Positions 34,740 to 47,419 of a DNA stretch of 64,000 bases are shown here, in pieces. The notes under the pieces were generated by a model. The model was not told where the DNA came from. It searched no databases and saw only the letters and a list, made by a program, of their open reading frames with translations. The DNA is from Lepidostoma basale (Eukaryota; Arthropoda; Insecta; Trichoptera; Lepidostomatidae): the NCBI GenBank assembly GCA_022606425.2, contig JAHDVF020000590.1, positions 62,001 to 126,000 on the forward strand, written 5' to 3'. The position numbers and the translations under genes are program-made. Numbering within the stretch: the first letter of the stretch is position 1; every line of letters begins with the position of its first letter.

Positions 34740-35590
34740 TTACCCACTTCCCGGCCGATTTTCAATTTGTACGTCTTCTAATATAAACATTATTTTTTTA
34801 TCACCAAACAACTCTCGAATAGTTTTAGCCTCCTTGATGATTTTTCGCCAAGCTCCTCGATCCTGCGCCTTTTGCTCCCAGCAGTCCGATTCGCCTAAAC
34901 TAGCCAGGTCAGCCAGAACATTGTCCATTAGGCGCTGTCTAGGCCTTCCTAGAGGTCTTACTCCAGTCGGTCTAGACGCGTACATGGTCTTGATTGCTCT
35001 GGTCTCTTCGGCTCGGCATACGTACTCAATCCATGCTAGGCGACCGGCTCTCACGGTGCTCGTTATAAGGGGCTGCTGTGTCATCGTACGGATCTCTCGG
35101 TTGGTCCTATGCCTCCAAGTTCCCGCTGCAACACCGAGTCTGGGTCCCAGGATAATTCTAAGTATTCTATTCTCAAACCAGTAGATTCTTTGTTGTTCTT
35201 TTAGAGTCATTGTCCATGACTCAGAACCATATGTCACCACTGGCTTGATGATGTGTTATAAATACGCAGTTTGGTGTTTCTGGATAGAAGTTTGGACTTT
35301 AGGAACGTTCACAAGGAAGCTGCGGCTCGTAGACCTTTTTGAACTCTGTGTTCCAACTCCGCGTGCATATCGTTGGCGAGATAAGTGAACTCTCTGACTT
35401 TCTCAATTTTATCTACCTCCATGCAAATATCTCTCAGTGGTGAGGCTAGGCCATTATTACTCCTGGAAACAATCATCCACTTGATCTTATGTGCATTGAT
35501 ATGCAAACCAATCCGGGCTGCTGTATACTTTAATTTTTTGTACATCTTTATTAGTCAACACCAAATCGTCCGCATATCCAAAAACCACCA
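34740..35590 (-). pseudogene. LINE C-terminal fragment
   Basis: Minus strand: GYADDLVL at about 35560-35585, MYKKLKYTAARIGLHIN, then EKVREFTYL, a break, MVTYGSESWTMTLKEQQRIY, and GRPRQRLMDNVLADL followed by CWEQKAQDRGAWRKI. This is the end of the RT plus the C-terminal domain, split by shifts near 35250. It is a second copy of the element at 37600-38420. The sequence upstream of the YADD box (35590-35850) is unrelated. Confidence 0.85.
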
Positions 35591-36819
35591 GCGAGCACAA
35601 ATATGAAAATACTCCCAGAGTATGTTGTTTTCGCACAAACTTTAACAAAATGTGCGCAACGATAAAATTTTGGAGTCGCGGGGACTCTTACCACGGTAGC
35701 CATACATAGTTGCCGTACAGAGTTGCCTTCCATACATTTTGGTGAGTCGAATGACCTGTCTTAAGGCAATTCCGATCTCGCTAGCCCTCACTCCCGACCC
35801 ACTCCGATAGACTGACGGACTCCACCAGTCCCTGCTCACCATTCATTCTTCTTCAGTTGTAAAACGATATCTCGAAAAAAAAATATTATGCACAAATTTT
35901 CAAAGTAATTTTTATCTGCTAAAATGAGCACCAAAGTCATTATATTAGCTGTGGATGACTTCTTTCTCTTCCCAAAGGTTACAAAACGATTCCACTGGAA
36001 TCCAATAAAAAAGTACCCCCTCCTTCCTCCCAAGTGGCAGAGCGACAAGGAAATACCTTTCCTAATTACTGACTTAGAGAGGTAAATGAGGTACGCTCAA
36101 TTTGTGTCATGTCGGTAGCCCTCGCAGATGGGACCATTTCGTTCTTCTTTATAACCTTCGCGAGCGTGAAACCTCAATTACCATTTTTTTAAAATTTGGA
36201 ATAGCGAAGCGCCCAATTAGCCCGAGGCGAGTAAGTGTGGAAGATCAAAATTGTGCTTATTAAAGTCGATTCTTATTAAAGTCGGAACTATTCAACGTTT
36301 ACCAACATTGTCTCGGCTCTCAGCATATTATCAGAGGGTCGCTGAAATCTGATTGAAACTATTGTTGAATAATTCAGCAAGCGCCGAGCGAGTATTCCAG
36401 CAGTGCAACACGATGCACTCGTATCTTGACAACATGATAAGCCGATGTCACCTCGTATTCGTCAGTAGCAGATTACAGAATTATTGATTACAGATTAGAG
36501 AGCGACTATTGCCTCGGAACACTGCTGCAGAAGTACAGGTAGCTATATCACAAATGAAAATAGGGACATAGTTTCCAGGCCATATGCCGTCACTGGCAAG
36601 ACACTAGGGTCATCGACTTTAGTTTTCAGGCTTATAGACACCTCTTTATTTCCCAATATACGAGTACCTATACCTAAATTTGTCGCAAGCAGCATGTATA
36701 AGAAACCAATAATACCCCACAATGAAAAGAAAAAACTTCAGATTTTTTTTGTATATTATTATTCGTGTGCTGTATTAATATTAAACAATATTGTATAAAT
36801 CATAAGTTATATTTAAAAT
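35591..36819. other. Gene-free stretch
   Basis: Immediately upstream of the truncated LINE is a segment (35640-35850) containing 'gactgacggactccaccagt' that I cannot classify. The rest is AT-rich with no gene. Confidence 0.45.
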
Positions 36820-36905
36820 GAGCAGAGCCAGAATCGAAAAGTGTGGAATCTTCGCAAAAGACGGGCCGACCCCAGACGATCGGCATTAAGGCTAAGAAGA
36901 AGAGA
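36820..36905 (+). mobile_element. LINE 3' tip
   Basis: Reads as an Arg-rich tail (KRRADPRRSALRLRRREG) followed by a purine-rich 'aagaagaagagag' run, as seen at LINE 3' ends. Short and degraded. Confidence 0.4.
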
Positions 36906-37599
36906 GGGATAAACTATTATGTAAAATCCTCAAAATCTTTTTGCTTTTATTATCCGAACCGAAAAATCATGTTTTAATTTCAGGAAATGTGTATAGAACG
37001 TGTGATTGGAAATACGACAGTTAACATTTTTTTAAATTCGTTATAGAGGCATCTAAGTGATCGAATGCCACCTCGTTTAGAAGACGAATCGTCTTTAATA
37101 CAGGAGACCTTCGAAGTGTCTCTGTGCGTCAATTTGGAACATAAAATAAGATATGACTCCTTGCTCTGCATAGATATAGTCCTCTCAGTATTCCTGTATT
37201 GTAAATAACAGTTTAAAACGTTCGATTTAAAGGTAAAGTAAACTGAATGCACAGTTCAAATGCTTACCTAAAAAGATTATACGATTCGTAAGAGTATTGA
37301 AGTCCGACGTTCGAGGGATACAAAAATAGTAGTTTTTAAACTACTCCTATCTGAGGTATAAATATCTTAATATTCGATTTTGTATCCTTTCTAGATCTAA
37401 ATTGATTGTTTTTTCTCTGTGGTCCCAAATTAATGATGGAACAGCATTCTAAATAACAGCGAGCCAACGATTCATACATGGGGTCAGAAACTGATTTTGT
37501 TTATAGCAATTTCTTGTATTATTGTAGTACTTAAAATTTTATATTTAAAATTAAGGTATTATAAATATGTAATATGTAAATATACCTATACTATATGGA

Positions 37600-38420
37600 A
37601 CTGGGCACTACTCTTGGTGGCACTCACAATGTCTTTGGATATGCAGACGATTTGGTGCTGACTGGTGATAGTACAAATGATTTAACCCTTAATGTCCGGT
37701 TAGCTTCATTTGCAGTCCAAAAAATAGTTTCAACACAGCAGCTGTCTACAGTTGTAGCTAATATATAAACGAATTTAATAAACCTTCTAACTTATGCTTC
37801 TTTATACTAAATTTTCCTAAATATTATCATAAACTGGGACAGACCGCAGTTCAAAGCGAATTTTTTTTGAACTGCAAATGTAGCCGTCCGGACAATAAGG
37901 GTTAATAGAGATGTACAAAAAATTAAAGGATACAGCAGCCCGAATTGGTTTGCAAGTCAATGCACAAAAACGAAGTGATTGAGTGTTTCAAGGAAGAATA
38001 ATGGCCCAGCCGTGGGGCACAACTGAGAGATATTTGCATGGAAGTAGATACAATAGAGAAAGTTAGAGAGTTAACTTATCTCGTTACGGTCATGACGGAA
38101 GCCACGCGGAGTTGGAACACAGAATTCAAAGAGGCCTCCGAACTGCAACCTCCTTTGAAGACATTCCTAAAGTCCAAGCTTCTATCCAGAAACACCAAGC
38201 TGCGCATTTATAACACCATCATGAAGCCAGTGGTAACATATGGTTCTGAGTCGTATACAATGACTCTTAAAGAACAATGAAGAATTTTCTTACTATAAAT
38301 AATACTTTTCTGGCTAATCTGGCTAGGTTAGGCGAATCGGACTGCTGGGAGCAGAAGGCGCAGGATCGAGGAGCTTTGAGGAAAATCACCAAGTAAGCTA
38401 AAACTCCTCAAAACTTGTAC
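37600..38420 (+). pseudogene. LINE C-terminal fragment with a MITE inside
   Basis: Plus-strand: FGYADDLVLTGDSTNDL (YADD at about 37645), interrupted by a 216 bp element, then EMYKKLKDTAARIGLQVNA, EKVRELTYL, KLLSRNTKLRIYNTIMKPVV, TYGSESYTMTLKEQ-stop, and after a deletion LGESDCWEQKAQDRG. It is the same family as 34740-35590 in the other orientation. Confidence 0.85.
37686..37901. mobile_element. piggyBac-type MITE with TTAA target site
   Basis: Inverted ends CCCTTAATGTCCGG and its near-match CCCTTATTGTCCGG (read inward), followed by a shared 'catttgcagt' block on both sides. It is flanked exactly by TTAA at 37682-37685 and 37902-37905. Removing it with one TTAA restores the LINE reading through DSTND-L into MYKKLKD, so the insertion site is exact. 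No transposase inside. Confidence 0.9.
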
Positions 38421-41180
38421 GCCGTTTTTATTTTATTTTGCTTATTCTTAGAATCTGTGAAGTATTTGTCAGACCTCTCAAAATAATTATAGAATTGTTG
38501 TTTCTACAACATATACATAGGTACAACCTCTGATGTATTATTGTTTTGGATCCTTTAATATCGTTAGTAGGTATGTATGTTAATTATCATAACATCCAAA
38601 TGTCCAGTTTAAAGCAATTTTATGAAGCTAACACTTATTTAAAACAACAATAAGATACCACGATAGCCGCACATTAAACGGAATAAATTATAAATTTCCC
38701 TCGAGAATGTCCTCCCGTATTCTGCGATTTTTCGAAGATGTAAAAATATGAATGTTCCCTGTGCACATAAGTTGTAGGACACGAAATAAGCGCTGCTGAA
38801 TCACCCGCCTTTATTACATTTCTTTATTTTGTCACGGAGAAGCGGACCGGATATCCGGTCCCATCACTTCCTCGATCATTTCTCTCGTCTTACGCCCCCT
38901 CAGATAAGATATTCCCGGTCCAGAGAGTTGGAGAGGCGAGATCTGGAAGGCAGATCAAACTACCATATTGCTCTTATATGGGAGACGCAGCCGAATTTAG
39001 ATTGGCATTAGTCTCTCATCGCCGCGCCGGGTCCCTGCGATAAACAATCCGATACCCGAGTAGTACTAGTGAGTGTGTTGCAGAGTTGTAAGGGGAAATA
39101 TGCAATCACATCTCAAGTCCTCGCCACTGCACTCTCAGGAGTGAGCTTACCACTGGGATCACCGCGTGATGCTCAAGTACCTAATAAATAACGGAACGTG
39201 ATTCCAAGTAAATTAAATTGTGAAGTAATCACACGGTAGCCTCCGAGCGACGAAATAACGAGCTTTATCTCGGAATACCGAAGACATTAATTTCTCTTTA
39301 CGGTGCGGCATCGGTTTTGCATAAATAATTCGGCGGAACTTTCTTAAAATTTTGGCGGGAGAATAAATCAGCATTATTAGGGACAGGCCGCCCAGAGATT
39401 AACTCGGCCGGGGGTGGATTTGTACCGAATCGGTCTCAGCACTAAAACATCGCAATTAAAAATACATAAATATGCATTAAAGGGATTCGCGGACGGCGCC
39501 CTCCCGCTGAGTGCCAGGGCCGGGCCGGTGCTGCGTGCTGCGTGCTGCTGCGCCCTGCTGTGGACATACGAGTATTCAGCCATAAGATGCTTTCACCACT
39601 TTTCATCTCTTCAAATTTGTTTTATTCACAATACCTACATATTTCGTATACATAATGATATTGATGGAAACATCCATTTCAGTGAGTTTTATTAGATTTT
39701 TCTTTCTAAAAACTTTTTTTTCTGTTTTCAATATTAAGTTTACAAATTAACAATCATCACCGTACCGCACTTCCGCTGTAGTCACGGCATCCTCATCTTC
39801 CTTATGTTGAAAAATATTAAATATACACATCGAGCGCTTCGTATTTTGTCTATGCTATGCTTCTGCACACATCACATTACCGATATTTGTAATGTACACA
39901 CATTATAACTACACCTTGTTTCATTTAAAGAATATGTAAGGTATATTTATGACAATGAGTATAATTATTTACACTTTTATGAAACATATTTGTGTTCTTA
40001 GTGTAACAAATATCTAAATTAAACCATATACCTGTATAGTCAGTCATGGACAGTCAACGATTAAAATGTAAATTAGCGCATCTTCAGATTACTTAACCAG
40101 ACAAAATTAATGAATTTTCCAATTTATTATATAAGATACGAGTAACTACGTATAACAAGGAAAGTTCTTGTTTACTGCGTCAATCAATCGAGCCGCGATA
40201 ATAAAGTCTAGTAAGAAATAAATATGATCAAATAAAAGGTTTCATTGCACGAGGCCAACAGCTGTCTGGCTCAATCCCCCGAAATCTCTTTTTGAAAAAC
40301 ACGTTTTTTCCGCCAATTGAGTTATTAGAAGAGCTCCAGTGTGCCCCCCCCCCCCCGCAAGTGTCTAATGCCCCTTAATTGTAATCGGATTGTGTTTCGA
40401 GTTCTTGGAACAAAGCTCCCTCCAGTCACACCACTCGCATATTTTTTTTACCTCGCCTACTTTTGACGTGCTATTGCAGAGCTGAGTTGTCTGACATTCG
40501 CTTATTACACTAAATACATATCCGGGTAATTATTACATATTAGCCATTTGAGAAGCATAGGATTTTCACGTTTGTCTTGAATTACTATAGATTTTTCGCA
40601 GATCTGTCACTCATCATTTTACATAAATTTGACTCGGTGAGCATATTACAGGCCGGTTCTATTTGTCAATATTCATACTACGTAGAAGTAGATCACACCA
40701 TCGCAATTGAATTGGCATACGAAAGGTTTTAGGCTACCAAACATTTTGACTACTTTAACTTGTTTTTTAAAACAATAATTGATTTGATCCATACATACTT
40801 TGACTATTATCAACATACTTTGAAAGAAAAATCTCTAATCTTGTAAAATATAGTTCGGGTCTTACCCCCGGGCTATTCAATGAAGCGACTAAGATTGCGA
40901 ATGTGGGTCGGAGGACGGAGAAACTACCTGTAGGTACATACATTTTACAAGTAAGTAAATGAATCACTTAATTTTATATTTTACATTCGCACAATACTTT
41001 GTTCATCATTTCTTGTTAAATAATAAAACATTGTTACTTTGTATGTCCAGTGTACCAAGAAATTATTATAGAAAAAAATACCAGCCGACAACTGACTCTA
41101 CTAGGATGGTAATGATGCAGAACCACCACACTAGTTTCAAATAAGAGGTCTTTACGACAAATCTACGATAAGATATTCCT
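38421..41180. other. Gene-free stretch
   Basis: No gene recognised. There are GC-rich blocks at about 38830-39060 and 39480-39570, and a run of 15 C near 40343. Frames at 38829-39011 and 39377-39583 look like chance frames in GC-rich DNA. The GC blocks could be regulatory, but nothing in the sequence proves that. Confidence 0.45.
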
Positions 41181-41189
41181 TCTTATTCC

Positions 41190-42240
41190 TTCTTACACAA
41201 CAAGGGCCTTGGATAATGGTCACCAAGTTGACTGTTCATAAAATGATTTCTCAAAGGCCTTTGATACTGTGAACTCTGTGATTCTCTTTTCAGTTGATTA
41301 TGTTTTTCATTAGTTACCTTGAGGGGAGAAAACAATTCGTCTCATACGGAATTTTTCAATCGGAACCTTTTCTTGTAAATTCAGGGGTGCCACAGGGTTC
41401 AAACCATCTTCATAAATTATAATTCAAAGGTGATAAACTTCTCGTGATTTATTTTATTTGCCGATGATCTGAAATTATTTATAGAAATTAACAATCTTGA
41501 CGACTATCTTGAGTGTAGAATGAGAGTAGACTGATTTTTCGTGCACATATCGAGAGGATGTTGGGCTTCATCGTTCGGACCGGAAGAGTTTTCAAAGATC
41601 CTAATGTGCTCAGAGTCCTATCCAACGCATTGGTTCGGAGCAGACTCGAAAGTGGTTTTGTGATATGGAGTCCTCACGAGGCGAGATATTCCGTTATGCT
41701 AGAGAGGGTTCAGAAAAAAAATTCGGAGGTATCTCTTAATGAGGGAGTATGGTAGTTATCCATGACTCTTTCCCACGGCATTTATTTTGGGAATGCTCGG
41801 GACCAATTCTCTGGAGTTTGGAAGAGATGGACATCTCATAACCCATTTCTTTAGATTAATCAGGGGATATTTCGATAATTCGGCCTTGCTGGAGTATGTT
41901 GGTATTTTTGTACCTGATAGATATCTCCAACAGCGACAGCACAGATTGTTTTCCTACCGGCCGCCAGAACCAATCTGCCTCTGGTGAGAACGGTGGGAAG
42001 AGCAATTAGTCTGCTAAACGCGGTCTCCTTAGAGATCGACGTCTTTCATATTAGTGAAGGTACGTTCAGAGGACAAATACTCTCGACATTAGAAAGTATC
42101 TTGTCTTCCTAATGTCGAACCATCTCTAATGCGTTCTGGTATTATGTTGTATGTATATAATATTTTACCTGTACTCAATAGATGTCTTAAATATTTATGC
42201 TGTTTGTAATGTCTTTTGAGTAAATAAACTGATTTGATTT
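41190..42240 (+). pseudogene. jockey-like LINE, degraded
   Basis: Plus strand: SKAFDTVNSVILFS (first catalytic Asp block), SYLEGRKQFVSYG, SGVPQGS, a degraded ADD block near 41460, then LRVLSNALVRSRLESGFVIWSPHE, a post-RT block and an end near 42110. It terminates in a tail with 'gatttgatttgatt' units at about 42220-42244, as jockey-type elements do. Multiple stops and deletions. Confidence 0.85.
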
Positions 42241-42314
42241 GATTCTTTGATATTCTTTACTTTATGAACTAAATATTCTTAGCTTTAATACCGGAATTTT
42301 TACTACCTACTGTA

Positions 42315-42385
42315 ATAAAATTGGAAGAGGCCTATATCAGCAGCGGAGGGAAGAAGGCTAGCAAAGAAGAAGAAGAAGAAGACTG
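42315..42385 (+). mobile_element. RTE-type LINE 3' tip with GAA tail
   Basis: Reads KLEEAYISSGGKKASKEEEEE followed by a GAA repeat. This is the end of the family whose C-terminus carries EEAY/F...QQW. Confidence 0.6.
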
Positions 42386-44810
42386 TGATAAAATTTTTTT
42401 AGATTTATGTCAATTATCTGTATCTAGTAAATAAGATTTTCGAAATTCTCATTTTTTATGAAAAAGCCTTCGGTCTTTGATTTCATAGAGTCTGATATTT
42501 TAGGAATATTTCATATACACTTACAGATATATAATAATTAAAGTTTAAAATATCTAGCTACGAGTACATAGTGAAAGCTTCACAAAATGTTTGTATATGT
42601 AGCCCACAAATGGTATTTTTCATTTATAACTAACGTCTCTATCGTGAGCAGAAGATCCGATAGAGAAAGTCCGACATTTTTACATTTCTGAAGAAATGAT
42701 CTCCGAGGTAATTGTTACACTAATTTGTTCATTAGTGTGGCCTCGTCCGTACGCGTAAGTAAAGCGCCGCACCGGTAAGTGAAAACATCAATAAATTAAT
42801 AACACGTTAATATGAAAAGAAATAAAGGGTGTTTTCAGTGGACATGGTGAACGTGACAAATATGAAGACATTTTTTTCTCCCCGTTTCATTTTTGTAAGA
42901 TGACGTATTTTATGAGTACCCTCTAATGCAGGGGCAGGCTTAGAGACGAGATGCGGCGGCTCTCATTAGGAAATATTGTTGGGAACTTCCTCGCACGCTG
43001 CAGTGGCGCATGGCGCCAGCCTTCCCCCCACTGCCCTTTCCTGCAATGGCCTTTCATTTTGAAGTTTTTCACCAATCAAACGTGGAACTAGCTCTGCATG
43101 TGTACATATATGGTGTATTTTTTTTAAATAAAAAAATATGTCATTGGATTTATCATAGTTTGTTAGAATTAAAAGTTGTAGCCTCATTGCCAGGACAGAG
43201 TTTATCGTGAACGACGCCAGAGTTCTGCAAAATAATTATGGTTATTAGTGAATAGGAAGGTGCTTCCACTTGTGGGGTTAGATACTAAAATATGACAATT
43301 GGCGTCTCTGAAAACGACACAAAGTCGGTTAAATCTTGCAAGCGATAGAGGTCATACGTCCCGAAGAAAAATATTTCTACCATTTACAAAAATCTAACAT
43401 CTCGCGTCACGTCTCATCTCTCCATTGCGTATGGCACGGACACGTATCTCTCGGGCGATTGTTATGTTGCTCCATACCATAACTGCATAAATCTTCCTTG
43501 GATTATACATTACAAAATATCTATTGATTGTTTATACTTTTGCTGGATTAAGGTCGAAATTTGATATTTTTAAATGAAAAACATTTCCTATAACGCAATA
43601 GAAAGATATGAAAACATTTCGTTGTAAATGTGGATGAGAAGAGGAGACAAGACAAGAAGAGGAGAAGGCTGGTGACAAGGACAAGCTCTACCAGCAAGAG
43701 CTACATTAGCCCATAGGGAATGACATATTTCACATTGCTAGGGTATTAACAACCGTCATTTTATAAACGAAACATTTCCCTTTTATAAAATAACATTAAA
43801 CGTCTTGAAAACAGACGCTTACATTAATAGATTATTTGGAGTATTTCGTAATTTTTTTAGAAACAATAAATATATACCATTCGACTAATTTTTTTTTTAT
43901 ATTTTCACAATACTATTGTGCACTTTTCACAAACTTGTTTCGGACCCCAGACGTCCATCCTCATTGTAAAAATGTTGACAATAAAATAAAACAATATCGT
44001 TAACAATAAACTATTATATAGGATGGGGACTTAGTCTAGAGAAATTGATTTTATTCTAAAACAATCAGTAATTGTACTTTAAGTTAAGTTTATTAGGTTG
44101 TTTATATTGTTTTCATAATTTTCAATGTTCTTTTTTAAATTCTCAAATTTCATGATTATTTGATGTTATATTTATTTTATTAACATGAAAAAAATTCAAC
44201 GCCATTATTTCTATATTCTTTAATGAAAATTTTGTGTTATCTTACATATGTAAATATAGAAGAAATACCAATTGACAAGCTTTAGACCCAATTACATCAT
44301 TTCGTTCGGTGGCATGTCTTATCATTTTACCATTTTATTTTATATATTAAGAAATACCAAAATGCCGAAACTTTTCAATGTTAATGACGATATTATAAAA
44401 ATATACATATTATTTGGCACTCAAGACTTGATCATGAAGATCATGTGTAGGTATATTTGCAATGCGTATAATACAAGAGCTAGGTAGAGCCCAAATGTTC
44501 TTTGTTTTAATGTACTTTCTATGAATCGCGTATTAAGTATGGCATAATGTGTGATGCGTGATGGTTGTATTCTAAAAATAATAATTAATCTAGTGGGATG
44601 ACACGGGAACGTGTTGCATGTCGCGCTAATGGCTCCCGGGCGATTACCCTTGATTGATCTTTTGTGTACATGCTCGTGTAGGTATCACCTCCACACTCCT
44701 TTTATTTCTGCAATCCCAAAATATTTTCTACGACATTTAGATTATCCGATTAATGAAGGTAGTTATCGGTAGCTATTTCCCGACGATTACCTCCTTTTAG
44801 TGAGTATCCG
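42386..44810. other. Gene-free stretch with repeat debris
   Basis: A degraded family-B repeat at about 43720-43870 ('gggaatgacatatttcac') runs into a family-C repeat at about 43863-43990 (motif listed separately). Nothing else recognised. Confidence 0.45.
43931..43966 (-). ncRNA. Hammerhead-like motif, family C
   Basis: Minus strand: ATGAGGA box, stem II GGAC/GTCC around a GTCTGGG loop, GAAAC-AA-GTTT. The first box matches CTGANGA except in its first two positions; the stem is well paired. 'TTTCACAA' and a T-rich tail follow. Confidence 0.5.
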
Positions 44811-44849
44811 ATGAATATCTCTAACTGGGTATTCAGAAACAAACTCTGC

Positions 44850-45190
44850 TTTTTCCTAGCCAAGATGTCCGCCAGAAAAGAAACCCAGTCATACGTACGA
44901 ATGGATCTAGCGTCAGGTTTGAGAGTTCGCTCCGATACCTCCGTTTACAGGTCGACTTGTCGCTCTCATTCCTGGAGCATAGAAGAGTTCCCCCGGGGCA
45001 GGTGGACCTACTCCTCTCTTCCTCTCGTTGTACAGGAGGTGGCTCTACCATAACGTTGTCCAGATGCTCTCGGGACACGATAATTTCCATGCCAGGTTCT
45101 ACGATCTTGGTCTGGCGCCTGACCCGGAGTACCTATGTGTGCGGTGATGGGCCCCAGATGGCCTTCCACATCCGTTTACCCGAAGTCTAA
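44850..45190 (+). pseudogene. R1-like LINE C-terminal fragment
   Basis: Plus strand, after shifts: RWTYSSLPLVVQEV, then YHNVVQMLSGHDNFHARFYD and APDPEYLCV, the domain after the RT of R1-clade elements (the 'tGHg-F--YL--F' block before a zinc knuckle). Disrupted. Confidence 0.65.
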
Positions 45191-45439
45191 ACTGCCTTCG
45201 AAACTATATTTGTATTTTCTAACATGTCGTGTTTACTCAAATACTTCTGGTGCTTCTTCTTCTGCCTATTATTTCCTCTCCCAACATCAAGATGTGTGTT
45301 TCTATATTTCATTGCAGTTGAGGTGATTCTATTGTTGTAATATACAGAGTTTGTATTTGTAATTGCTGAGCCTCAGAAGAGAAAACATGGGATAGCTTAA
45401 ATGTGGTCTGGTGTCCTTTGATTTTCTTAAATGAAATAA

Positions 45440-45560
45440 CTGTCAACGATGGTTGGGGGACGGACCTAGGAAGTCCCGCCCTATTCCCGGTCTCAACGGA
45501 TGCCTATTTAGGGGACCGTGACTGCGTCCTTTAACACCCTCGGGTAAGCTGTGGGTACCC
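45440..45560 (+). mobile_element. R1-like LINE 3' tip
   Basis: Reads FPVSTDAYLGDRD, matching the segment at 46515-46560. Probably the end of the 44850-45190 element after a gap. Confidence 0.55.
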
Positions 45561-46514
45561 TTCTGTAGCTATTTCTGTTTGAATATGAAGAAATAAATAA
45601 TATGTTTAATAACATAAACGTAGGTGTCGGCCGAACTAAAGCTTGCTGGATGACTAAATGTCACCAGCAACCGGTTGACGAGGCGACCACTCTTCACGAC
45701 TGACAAAATTGAATGTGAACTGAGCCAAACAAAATCGGTCTGGAACACAAGACGCACCCTGCGTGCAATGGTCCATGGAATACATTGTCCTCTAGCGATT
45801 AACTTCCTCGCGCATTAATAAATAATTGATTCCATACCATACAGTATTCTAATGCACCTATGTTAGCTACTGGAAAGTGAAAATCTTTACTAAACTTATC
45901 TGAAATGAAATCTATTTAGTCTTTGGTGCCTTGACCAAAACTTGAGCAGAATGTTTTATTTAACAGCAATTAACATTATTAATGTACTCATAAATAACAG
46001 CGAACAATACATGCAGGGACATTTCATACATTTTGTTATGAACGGGCGTTATTCTCTCCACGCATCGCGAGACCCCCAAATAGACAAATGACCATACGCA
46101 TGTGCTGAGTAGGTACTGAGCTGCTTCACGTAATTATATTAGGTCACGTCTCTTAGTATGTACCTATATCTTAAATGAAATGTGTTGTCAAAAGTTATTA
46201 ATTTTTTAATGCCTGGTATTCTGTTATATTAAAGATAATAAGACAACGATGATTTATTATGGTCTTTACATTCCATTTGATTACATAATTCACTGTCCAG
46301 GGTGGTGTGATTGACAAACGAAGCGTATGTACGCACTTTGTTTGATTTACATATTATGTCTGAAATGTGTACAAGAAATCAGGAGATCGTTTGTAGCATT
46401 CTTAGAAAATTCTCACTGGTCGTTATGTTTTCTTTTCTTGTAGTATTGTACATACTCGTACAGTATTCATTGAGTAATTGCTTGCGCAATGTTAAATAGG
46501 AATTGGAAAAAAGT

Positions 46515-46640
46515 TGTATTCCCGGTCTCCCCGGATGCCTATTTAGGGGACCGTGCAGAGAAACATTCGCTGTCGTGCTCCTCGAGGCGGTCCTCGGCCC
46601 GCTTGTCTGGCCGTCCTCTCCCGGGCCGCAGCTTCTGCAA
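46515..46640 (+). mobile_element. Second copy of the R1-like LINE 3' tip
   Basis: FPVSPDAYLGDRA; shares 'ggatgcctatttaggggacc' with the copy at about 45506, then continues into GC-rich sequence. Confidence 0.55.
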
Positions 46641-47079
46641 CTTTAATTTCCATTTGCCAAACTGGACTGTGCGAAATTGTCTACTATTTTAGATGCCAAA
46701 AACTGCCAGATTACCACAGAATTGGACCAAGAAAGAATCTTAAATGTGCTGAAAAAAAATACCGCTTCAAGTGAGAAAAGCTGGCGAGAAATGTGCGGAT
46801 AAGTTATGTAATATTATTATAGTTTCAGTTAATCGCGTATGCTGTACGATCGTTATAGGATCTATGAAATACAGGATTTCTTTATGGTTATTGATATTTT
46901 CAAAATAAGTCTGGAGCCATTGTTGGAGGAAATAATTAAACTACTGGAAATAGGTTTCTGGAGTAGTTACCTAAACAAAAAAAACAGCTCTTGATCAGAG
47001 GACGGATTTGATCCTGCGCACAAAAAGAGTATTTTTTCATTAAAATAAGCTTTTGTTTATGTTTATATTAAGGATAAGT
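46641..47079. other. Spacer
   Basis: AT-rich; nothing recognised. Confidence 0.4.
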
Positions 47080-47370
47080 AATCATCATCATCAGCCTTTA
47101 GTCGTCCAGTGCTGAAAATAGGCTTCCCTTCCCGACTTCCACAACTCTCTATCTCTCGCCGCTTTGTGCCATTGACTTCCTGCCACTCTCTTGATGTCAT
47201 CAGATCATCTGGCTTGTGGTCTCCCAGGATTTCTATGGGCGGTTCTCGGTCGCCACTCCAGGGTGCGTCTTGTCCATCGATCATCCATTGTCCTCGCTCT
47301 ATGGCCGACCCAATTACACTTCAACGAGGCTATTTCGCACGCTACGTCCGCATTTTTTTTCCTTTTTGGG
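47080..47370 (-). mobile_element. RTE-type LINE 3' end
   Basis: On minus: a degraded W-DD-K-V-AG-W block (KPDDLMTSREWQEVNG), then AQDR-like remains, and the end at 'cagcctttagtcgtccagtg' plus an ATC repeat tail (47080-47095). This is the very common insect LINE end with an ATC tail. Confidence 0.7.
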
Positions 47371-47419
47371 ACCGCGTGCAGGTGAGGTGGACATTTGGGT
47401 TGGCTAGGTGTTTTTGACT

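Noticed and set aside
39377..39583. 68-codon minus frame in a GC-rich patch
   Set aside because: No domain; the plus strand is equally open; composition alone explains it.
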